27,336 nt of DNA from a virus: IMG/VR virus record IMGVR_UViG_3300042402_002170, positions 1-27,336 of that record; one strand, written 5' to 3'. Of this stretch, positions 21,721-27,336 are shown piece by piece; position 1 is the first letter of the stretch; the number at the start of each line of letters is the position of its first letter. The notes below the pieces were generated by a model. The model worked only from the letters and a program-made list of their open reading frames with translations, did not search any database and was not told the DNA's origin. Made by a program: the position numbers and the translations under genes.

Positions 21721-21972
21721 ATGTCAGTAAAAAAAGAAAAGATCAACGGAAAAATGATTGAAGTATCAATCACGTCTACAAGTTTAAATAAAGCAACTTA
21801 CGATGCTTTAAAAGAAAACTTAAGGGTATCGTTTGTAAATGGAAGCATTTATGAATACCAAGGAGTTCCATCTAAAACTTTTACACAGTTTAGATTAGCG
21901 AAGTCGCAAGGTAAGTTTTTAAACGCGAGTATCGCAAAAGCTTACAAATACAAAAAAGTTAGAACTATCTAA
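21721..21972 (+). CDS. KTSC-domain protein, copy 1
   Basis: 83 aa, single KTSC domain: EVSITSTSLNKATYDA, LRVSFVNGSIYEYQGVPSKTF, FRLAKSQGKFLNASI, KAYKYKKV. The family is common in phage and bacterial genomes, often attached to nucleic-acid enzymes; biochemical role not established. A terminator follows directly. The next gene is a paralogue. Confidence 0.9.
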   Translation: MSVKKEKINGKMIEVSITSTSLNKATYDALKENLRVSFVNGSIYEYQGVPSKTFTQFRLAKSQGKFLNASIAKAYKYKKVRTI

Positions 21973-21980
21973 TTAAACTT

Positions 21981-22010
21981 AAACCCCTCTAAATGAGGGG
22001 TTTATTTTTT
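21981..22010 (+). terminator. Rho-independent terminator
   Basis: Perfect 9-bp stem AAACCCCTC (21981-21989) / GAGGGGTTT (21995-22003) with T-rich tail to 22010. Confidence 0.9.
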
Positions 22011-22012
22011 GA

Positions 22013-22020
22013 TATTTATT
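22013..22020 (+). promoter_or_regulatory. TATTTATT element before KTSC copy 2
   Basis: Two bases after the terminator and 25 bases before the ATG at 22046; one mismatch to the TATTTATA element found elsewhere. Confidence 0.3.
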
Positions 22021-22045
22021 AACTATAATCTATAAAACATACATT

Positions 22046-22291
22046 ATGGGAATAGTATCAGAAAAAATTGATGGTAAACTTATTACTGTCGTCGTACAAT
22101 CATCCAATCTCAAAGAGTCCACTTACAACACGGAAACCGAAGATTTAACCGTTATATTCAATAACGGAAGTATTTATGAATATAATAAAGTTCCTTGGTC
22201 CAAGTTTACCAAATTTAGGTTAGCTGAATCCCAGGGAAAATACTTTAACGAAAACATAGCTAAAGTACATAAGTACACAAAAAAAGGATGA
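22046..22291 (+). CDS. KTSC-domain protein, copy 2
   Basis: 81 aa, same domain as the gene before it: VVVQSSNLKESTYNT, LTVIFNNGSIYEYNKVPWSKF, FRLAESQGKYFNENI, KVHKYTKK. The copies diverge well beyond a recent duplication. Its stop overlaps the next ATG (ATGA), linking it to the nucleotidyltransferase, whereas copy 1 stands alone between a promoter region and a terminator. Confidence 0.9.
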   Translation: MGIVSEKIDGKLITVVVQSSNLKESTYNTETEDLTVIFNNGSIYEYNKVPWSKFTKFRLAESQGKYFNENIAKVHKYTKKG

Positions 22292-23040
22292 GTCTATTTG
22301 AAGAACTTATTGAGGATAAGAAGAAAGACAAACAAATCGTGAAATCTTTCGAAACAAAAGATACTTTGTCAAATCAAATATTTGATGAGATTAAGGGTCA
22401 TTTTGTTATGCGTGATGAAATTAAAAAAAGACTTCTTGAAATTTCAAATGATTTTATTGAGAGTTTGGGAGTTGAATTTTTTATTCATGATATTGTCCTT
22501 ACAGGGTCTTTAGCAAACTACAACTGGTCCCAATATTCTGATGTGGACTTACATATACTCATTGATTTTGAAGAATCTAAATATGAAATGGATATTTTAA
22601 AGGAGTTTTTTGATGCAAAGAAAAACGTGTGGAATGAAAAACATGATATTAAAATAAAAGGTTATGATGTAGAAGTCTACGTACAGGATGTAAGTGAAGA
22701 GCATATTTCATCTGGTGTTTATTCTATCTTACATAATAAATGGTTGGTTGAACCAAAAAAAGAAACTCCTAACATTGATGATAGAAAGATATTAGAGAAG
22801 GGTGAGGAGTTTGGTAAAAAAATAGACAATTTAATTAGAACTCCCAAAGAAGTGACTATGGATAAACTTGAAGATCTTAGAAAGAAGATAAAAGAGTTTA
22901 GACAGAGTGGGCTTGAATCCGGTGGAGAATACTCATATGAAAACCTAACATTTAAATTACTAAGAAGAAACGGATATATACAAAAACTTTTACAACTAAA
23001 AACTAAACTAAAGGACAGGAAATTGTCTATAACACAATAA
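22288..23040 (+). CDS. Nucleotidyltransferase-fold protein (Pol beta superfamily)
   Basis: 250 aa. The core motif LTGSLANYNWSQYSDVDLHI has G73-S74 and the metal-binding pair D85-x-D87; YDVEVYVQD (126-134) supplies a third acidic residue (probably E129). Such minimal enzymes transfer nucleotides to proteins or RNA, or act as toxins or antibiotic modifiers. The rest is helical and Lys/Glu-rich. The gene overlaps the KTSC gene at its start, so they are probably a unit; target unknown. Confidence 0.82.
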   Translation: MSLFEELIEDKKKDKQIVKSFETKDTLSNQIFDEIKGHFVMRDEIKKRLLEISNDFIESLGVEFFIHDIVLTGSLANYNWSQYSDVDLHILIDFEESKYEMDILKEFFDAKKNVWNEKHDIKIKGYDVEVYVQDVSEEHISSGVYSILHNKWLVEPKKETPNIDDRKILEKGEEFGKKIDNLIRTPKEVTMDKLEDLRKKIKEFRQSGLESGGEYSYENLTFKLLRRNGYIQKLLQLKTKLKDRKLSITQ

Positions 23041-23068
23041 TTATACCTAATTTTTCTATATATCTATG

Positions 23069-23076
23069 TATTTATA
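23069..23076 (+). promoter_or_regulatory. TATTTATA element before the 23112 gene
   Basis: Exact word in the 71-base gap, 35 bases before the ATG. Likely start of the unit 23112-27130. Confidence 0.4.
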
Positions 23077-23111
23077 GGATAAGAATAAGTATATCTTAAC
23101 AATTTTATAAA

Positions 23112-24092
23112 ATGGCAGAGTTAAAACCACTAGGAAGTGAAAAATTAAACGGGGACGATAAATTAAAAAGAATCCTTGAATTAACATACTTCAACAGTAA
23201 TAAAAATAATAGTCGTTCTTCGAGTAAACCCGAATTAGTGAAAGAATCTAAAAACGGGGGTGTATATGGTGTCGTTAAAGAAAAAGACGGTTACTATGTA
23301 AAGAGAGGATTAAATGAATCATCACTCGATTATATCGGTGGTATGTTCATGAAGAACAAGAATAAGTTCTCTTCGTATGCCGAAGCGTTCAAACGACTTG
23401 AATTGTTGAAAGGACAGGAAGAACTACAGGAAGCAACAAAATATGTGTTAAAGCAAAACAAACCTCAACAAGAGGCTCCAATGGCCGAACCATCTATGGA
23501 TTTACCTCCAGCACCAGCACCTGATGCGTCTGGTGATGTTCCTCCTCCATCTCCCGAAGGTGGTAGTGCTCCTATGGACGCCCCAACTGATATGCCACCA
23601 GCTGAAGGTGGTGAAGATGAGGACGCTGGTAAGAGATCATCTTACATGGCTGAAGCTCAAAAATATGCCGGTAAATTAGGACAAGAATTAAGAGATTTAC
23701 ATGACCAAATGGAAAGTGATGATATCAAATACATTTTAAACATGATCATTTCTGCTGTTGATTTAGATAAATTATCAGATGAAGATATAGAAGATATTGC
23801 TAAGAAATTTGAAAGAGAAGAAGAGGGTGGAGTTGGTATGGAAGAACCGACAGGTGAGGAACCCGCACCATCTCCTGAGGAGACACCTTCGGAGATGAAT
23901 GAATACGATTCAATGGCCGCATTAGATGAGTTCGTTAATACTCCAATGGATACGGATGAAATCGATTTATCAAAATATGCAATTAAGGAAGAAGGAATGG
24001 ATGATGAAGAAGTTCAAGAATTGGACTTAGATGAGATGAAAAGTGAAATCAATAATGCAATCGGATCAACATTAAGCAAATATTTTAAATAA
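23112..24092 (+). CDS. Acidic phage protein, probably head-related
   Basis: 326 aa. The N-terminal region (about 1-120) is basic-mixed with GGVYGVVKEKDGYYVKRGLNESSLDYIGG, a conserved-looking phage-type block. A Pro/Ala/Ser/Asp linker (about 125-170) leads to helical acidic segments (KYAGKLGQELRDLHDQMESDD, about 180-205) and a strongly acidic C-terminus. LQEA (about 110) matches the L-x-E/A cleavage pattern of T4-type prohead proteases. No enzyme motif. Position a few genes before the terminase suggests a capsid core, scaffold or internal protein; inferred. Confidence 0.68.
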   Translation: MAELKPLGSEKLNGDDKLKRILELTYFNSNKNNSRSSSKPELVKESKNGGVYGVVKEKDGYYVKRGLNESSLDYIGGMFMKNKNKFSSYAEAFKRLELLKGQEELQEATKYVLKQNKPQQEAPMAEPSMDLPPAPAPDASGDVPPPSPEGGSAPMDAPTDMPPAEGGEDEDAGKRSSYMAEAQKYAGKLGQELRDLHDQMESDDIKYILNMIISAVDLDKLSDEDIEDIAKKFEREEEGGVGMEEPTGEEPAPSPEETPSEMNEYDSMAALDEFVNTPMDTDEIDLSKYAIKEEGMDDEEVQELDLDEMKSEINNAIGSTLSKYFK

Positions 24093-24095
24093 AAA

Positions 24096-24497
24096 ATGCA
24101 TCTAATATATGTCAATGAAATCGGTTCAGATTACAAAGGTCAAAAACAATACGAGTTCGTATTCAGTGAGACCACTGAAATTGATATGGGCGATTGGTTC
24201 GTTATACCTGCTTCGGCTTGTCAACGGTCTAAATCGCCTGACATCGAATATGTTGACGTAGTAGGTTTATTAAAAGATACAGATTTACAATTAGAATTAG
24301 TTCAAGACTCCGATTATTTCGGAGTTATTGATGCTGTGGATGGTGTAGTTTCAATGGCTTGGGAAAAGTTTGACTTTGAGAACACGGAAGAAAGACTGAC
24401 ATTTAAATTTGGTGAACCAATAGAGAATGTAACAAAAAAATTAAAATCAAGAGGGTTTATCCTCTTAAAAGAAGAAATAAAATTCAAGGAATCATGA
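24096..24497 (+). CDS. Hypothetical phage protein (133 aa)
   Basis: Mixed alpha/beta, acidic, with IYVNEIGSDYKGQKQYEFVFSE at the start and a repeated-strand feel (VIPASACQRSKSP, FGEPIENVTKKLKSRGFILL). No motif recognised. It starts 3 bases after the previous stop and overlaps the next gene (ATGA), so it belongs to the pre-terminase operon; likely structural. Confidence 0.65.
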   Translation: MHLIYVNEIGSDYKGQKQYEFVFSETTEIDMGDWFVIPASACQRSKSPDIEYVDVVGLLKDTDLQLELVQDSDYFGVIDAVDGVVSMAWEKFDFENTEERLTFKFGEPIENVTKKLKSRGFILLKEEIKFKES

Positions 24498-25741
24498 AAA
24501 GAACAGAATTAGTAGAGAAATTAATTAAAGAAGGTTTCTCAGAAAAAACATTAGTTAAATTCAATGACAGTCAACTTAAACAATTGGCTTCAAGGATATT
24601 GTCAGAAGAAGATGTTATGATATCTAAAAAAGATCCTCAATTTCAACAAAAAGTTGATGCGAGTAAAAAAGAAAATAAAACCATTGAAACTTATGAAGAA
24701 CTTAAGGGTAATCAAAAGAAATTAGATAAGAATAAAAATGGTAAAATTGATTCTGATGATTTTGCAATCTTAAATAAAGAAAAGAAAGGTGAAGTTAAAG
24801 AAAACGACTATTGTGATAAATGCGATTGTGTAAAATCAAAATGTAAGTGTAAAAAAGAAGATGTGAACGAGGCTGACATGGGTTTAACTGTTAAATCATC
24901 ACCAAAATCTACACCATTATTTGGTGGATCACCTAAGAAATCTACATCACCCAAAAAGAAATCCGTACCAAAGAAAAAAGAAGTTGATGAAACTGAAGAG
25001 GGAGAAGTGGATGAATCTTTACATGGTATTATGATTGGTGCAACTAAAGAAAAATTAAAGAAAGATTTAGGTAGAGAACCTAAAGATCATGAAGTTGAAA
25101 AAGAACTTGGTAAATTCGTGGATAGTTGGAAGAAAGATAATGAATCAAAAGAGAAGAAGGGAAAAAATCCGTATAATCCAGGAAAACCACCTAGTCCCGA
25201 TTTTAATGGTTATAATAAGAAAAAAGAAAAGAAAAAAGAAGACGTAGATGAGTTATTACGTTTTTATGACGATGACGGAAACTCCATAAAAAACAAAAAG
25301 GGTGAACAGGATTCTGTATCTACAAAAGATAAGAACTTTAAGAAAAAAACCAAAAGTAAAAAATGCTCAGATTGTGATAAAGATATTAAGGATTGTAAAT
25401 GTGACCATTCACATATGGATGAATCTAAGCAAGTAAAAAATTGGGTTAAAGGTTTGGTGGAAAACAAAAAATTTCATAGTTTTACTTCTAAAAACGAAAT
25501 TATGGAACTTATTAAAACTAAAATTAACGAATCTGATGTAATGGTTCAACATGGACCTAAAGTAAATAAAGGTCACAATGGTATCCCTGAGTTTATGTCA
25601 TATGATGCAATTGTGGGTGCTGAACCAACAACTAAACCAAAACCAACAACAAAACCCGGAACAAAGCCAGGTGAAAAACCAAAAACACCATATAACCCAG
25701 GTAAAAGACCTAATCCTAAGCCGAAAGCGTCTTTCGAGTAA
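24494..25741 (+). CDS. Lys/Glu-rich phage protein with Cys clusters and an EF-hand-like loop
   Basis: 415 aa. N-terminal amphipathic part ELVEKLIKEGFSEKTLVKF and LASRILSEEDVMI; a canonical EF-hand-type loop D78-K-N-K-N-G-K-I-D-S-D-D89; a first Cys cluster C107-x2-C110-x-C112-x4-C117-x-C119 and a second similar one (CSDC ... CKC); then disordered Lys/Pro-rich tracts, with NPYNPGKPPSP and TPYNPGKRPNP as a repeated phrase. INESDVMVQ near 345 echoes SEEDVMI near 37. No known family. High charge and disorder fit a DNA-associated internal head protein. Confidence 0.65.
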   Translation: MKRTELVEKLIKEGFSEKTLVKFNDSQLKQLASRILSEEDVMISKKDPQFQQKVDASKKENKTIETYEELKGNQKKLDKNKNGKIDSDDFAILNKEKKGEVKENDYCDKCDCVKSKCKCKKEDVNEADMGLTVKSSPKSTPLFGGSPKKSTSPKKKSVPKKKEVDETEEGEVDESLHGIMIGATKEKLKKDLGREPKDHEVEKELGKFVDSWKKDNESKEKKGKNPYNPGKPPSPDFNGYNKKKEKKKEDVDELLRFYDDDGNSIKNKKGEQDSVSTKDKNFKKKTKSKKCSDCDKDIKDCKCDHSHMDESKQVKNWVKGLVENKKFHSFTSKNEIMELIKTKINESDVMVQHGPKVNKGHNGIPEFMSYDAIVGAEPTTKPKPTTKPGTKPGEKPKTPYNPGKRPNPKPKASFE

Positions 25742-25756
25742 AAAATTTTTAAACAA

Positions 25757-27130
25757 ATGAAATTTTCTAAGAAAAAATTGTTATCTTTAATTGAATCAAA
25801 TGTTAATGAAATGGCAATGGATTATGATACCCCTGATAGACCACATAGTGACATTACGGGTAAATTAGCGAGCGGAGATACACCTTTACAAAAAGTACCT
25901 CTACCTAAAACAGGTAGGGAGGAGGGACAACCTTCACAAAATTTCCAAGAATTATTGGCATCTGAAAGATATAGACAAGTTGTGTCTAAAGTTAGACAAT
26001 ACACGGGTCAAAATGCACCAATGAATGCAGACAGAGGAATTGGTCCATTAACTCAAATGATGATGAGTGCTCACAATAGAATTGTTCAAACCGAAAGAGC
26101 ACACAGAGAACAGTTAGAACAATTGGCGATCGAGTTAGTTATGAAAGAAATGGGTATTCCCGAAGGTTCATTTCAATGGGATGTTAAAATAGTTGGTGTT
26201 GGTGAAATTAATACAGATAATTTTAATAGAGAACAACAAGGAGAACCCCAAATGCCTCAAGTTAATATTGAAGTTGAGGAAGATTTGATGACAGATTTAG
26301 AACAACTAAATCTTGAAAAGGCTAAAAGAAGATTAATGAATGCAATGATACAAGGTGCGTCCAAAAAAGGTCATTATATGTATCATTTAGTTCCTGAAAA
26401 AATAGAAGAAATTACAGGTTCACAAACCTTATTAAATGATTATGGTATATTAATGTCTGTAAATGATAGTTTATATTGGCAATTAGGTGATGAAATGATG
26501 CAAATGATGATGGGTTCACCGTCAGGACATGGAGGTAATGAAGAAGTGGATACACAAACTGATCCACCAACAATTAAAGTAAGAGCGGTAAATTTTCCAA
26601 TATGTGTACACGAATGTATTAAGGGTGTTATGGAAATATTTGCGGTACACGGTCAACCAGAAGATGAAGAGTTAAATCAATTGGTTTCTGATAGTGAAGA
26701 TACATTAGAAAAAGAAATGTGGGATTTGCGTTTAGGACCATCAATATGGGATAGGATTAGACAACAAATGCCCGAAGATATTTTAACTGACGAAAGTAAA
26801 GTTGAGATACAAAATTATTTATTAATGGCAATTTTTCAATTACCAGCAAAAAAATTCTTGGTATTATGTAAAGAAGTGATTTCCGGTAGTGATAACGGAA
26901 AAAGATTATTGAGTGAATTAACTGACAATGTCATTAAAAAACTTAATGATGAAGAAATTGATAACTTATTTAATAGTGATTTAGATGAATTAACGGACGG
27001 AACTGACAATGATGATTTAAAAGATTTTATATCAGGTATTCCTGGTATTTCATTGTCTAACGATGATGATGAGGGGGATGACGATGATGATCTTTTTAGA
27101 GAGTTAGGTTTAGATAGACCTACGAAATAA
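25757..27130 (+). CDS. Phage structural-type protein (457 aa)
   Basis: Basic amphipathic start KFSKKKLLSLIESNVNEMAMD, then a soluble helical body with WDVKIVGVGEINTDNF (about 135-150), VNFPICVHECIKGVMEIFAVHG and LLMAIFQLPAKKFLVLCKEVISG, and an extreme acidic tail (NDDDEGDDDDDLFRELG). No enzyme motif. It lies directly before the terminase, separated by a strong terminator, which suits a portal-, scaffold- or head-associated protein; the fold was not recognised. The acidic tail could mimic DNA or neutralise basic neighbours such as the preceding Lys-rich protein. Confidence 0.7.
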   Translation: MKFSKKKLLSLIESNVNEMAMDYDTPDRPHSDITGKLASGDTPLQKVPLPKTGREEGQPSQNFQELLASERYRQVVSKVRQYTGQNAPMNADRGIGPLTQMMMSAHNRIVQTERAHREQLEQLAIELVMKEMGIPEGSFQWDVKIVGVGEINTDNFNREQQGEPQMPQVNIEVEEDLMTDLEQLNLEKAKRRLMNAMIQGASKKGHYMYHLVPEKIEEITGSQTLLNDYGILMSVNDSLYWQLGDEMMQMMMGSPSGHGGNEEVDTQTDPPTIKVRAVNFPICVHECIKGVMEIFAVHGQPEDEELNQLVSDSEDTLEKEMWDLRLGPSIWDRIRQQMPEDILTDESKVEIQNYLLMAIFQLPAKKFLVLCKEVISGSDNGKRLLSELTDNVIKKLNDEEIDNLFNSDLDELTDGTDNDDLKDFISGIPGISLSNDDDEGDDDDDLFRELGLDRPTK

Positions 27131-27133
27131 TAC

Positions 27134-27163
27134 AAAGGTGGTTTACTTAAACCACCTTTTTTT
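27134..27163 (+). terminator. Rho-independent terminator
   Basis: Perfect 11-bp stem AAAGGTGGTTT (27134-27144) / AAACCACCTTT (27149-27159), loop ACTT, T run to 27163. Confidence 0.92.
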
Positions 27164-27164
27164 G

Positions 27165-27172
27165 TATTTATA
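27165..27172 (+). promoter_or_regulatory. TATTTATA element before the terminase gene
   Basis: Directly follows the terminator and ends 5 bases before the ATG at 27178, the same order as at 9934 and 11132. Confidence 0.45.
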
Positions 27173-27177
27173 CATAT

Positions 27178-27336
27178 ATGAATTCAAGAATTGAACAGTT
27201 AAAGGAGTTAGCTAAGATAATGAAGGATACTCCTTATGCTCTAAGAACTTATCTACAAACATTCGATAATACACAAAAGAAGTATGTTCCGATGGATTTA
27301 TTTGAAGATCAAATCCAATTAATAAAGGACTACGAA
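27178..27336 (+). CDS. Terminase large subunit, T4-like, N-terminal fragment
   Basis: The 53 codons in the window begin MNSRIEQLKELAKIMKD and contain PYALRTYLQTFDNTQKKYVP and DLFEDQIQLIKDYE, the pattern typical of the N-terminus of T4-type large terminases just before the ATPase domain (in T4 gp17, the region leading to the adenine-binding Q motif). The Walker motifs and nuclease domain lie beyond the window edge. This protein would power DNA packaging into the prohead. It anchors the whole window as phage. Confidence 0.8.
   Translation, partial: MNSRIEQLKELAKIMKDTPYALRTYLQTFDNTQKKYVPMDLFEDQIQLIKDYE

Noticed and set aside
1-27336. Insertion sequences, integrases or attachment sites to explain the 24-bp repeats
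   Set aside because: No transposase or integrase motif and no terminal inverted repeats were seen in the window, so a mobile-element call is not supported.

Overview
This AT-rich window (about one third G+C by eye) reads as part of a large tailed phage, most likely a T4-superfamily myovirus infecting a Bacteroidota host. Phage evidence: the right edge holds the start of a T4-type large terminase; the middle has a T4 Rnl1-type RNA ligase beside a polynucleotide-kinase-like P-loop protein; a proline tRNA lies at the left edge; genes are tightly packed. Host evidence: start codons have A-rich leaders instead of Shine-Dalgarno sites; many products carry typical Bacteroidota signal peptides or lipoboxes; one promoter fits the TTTG / TAnnTTTG consensus of the Bacteroidota primary sigma factor; two lipoproteins resemble type IX secretion sorting domains.

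Layout. (1) 1-1277: partial tRNA-Pro, a minus-strand terminator, a 31-aa mini-gene and a PhyH-family dioxygenase. (2) 1278-14474: a one-directional 13-kb block of envelope-directed genes in three transcription units: two large secreted proteins (one with a C-type lectin domain), beta-barrel-like proteins, two lipoproteins, small holin-like membrane proteins, two CsgG-like proteins, FeoA-like and PspC-like proteins, and a 2OG-Fe(II) oxygenase. An exact 24-bp direct repeat (1201-1224 and 14507-14530) brackets this block. (3) 17997-14562, minus strand: an RNA-repair operon (5'-kinase-like, unknown 80 aa, RNA ligase, SGNH-like, cyclic-phosphate-processing receiver domain, unknown 111 aa). (4) 18052-18264: a small lipoprotein, with a candidate small RNA upstream. 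(5) 21120-18449: a ClpC-like ATPase without its N-domain and an SGNH-like protein, divergent from a small heat-shock protein; two palindromic operators lie between. (6) 21721-23040: two KTSC-domain proteins and a nucleotidyltransferase-like protein. (7) 23112-27336: acidic or lysine-rich phage proteins, probably head-related, leading into the terminase.

How it may work together. The block at 1278-14474 looks like a programme for remodelling or decorating the host envelope during infection (secreted lectin, outer-membrane barrels, CsgG-like components, lipoproteins, inner-membrane peptides). The minus-strand operon would repair RNA cut by host nucleases. The ClpC/Hsp20 pair would manage proteostasis. 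A TATTTATA element repeatedly sits just after a terminator and before a start codon, and is a candidate phage promoter. No stretch over 300 bases lacks a gene; the longest gaps (1089-1277, 18265-18448, 21121-21297) hold the regulatory elements listed.
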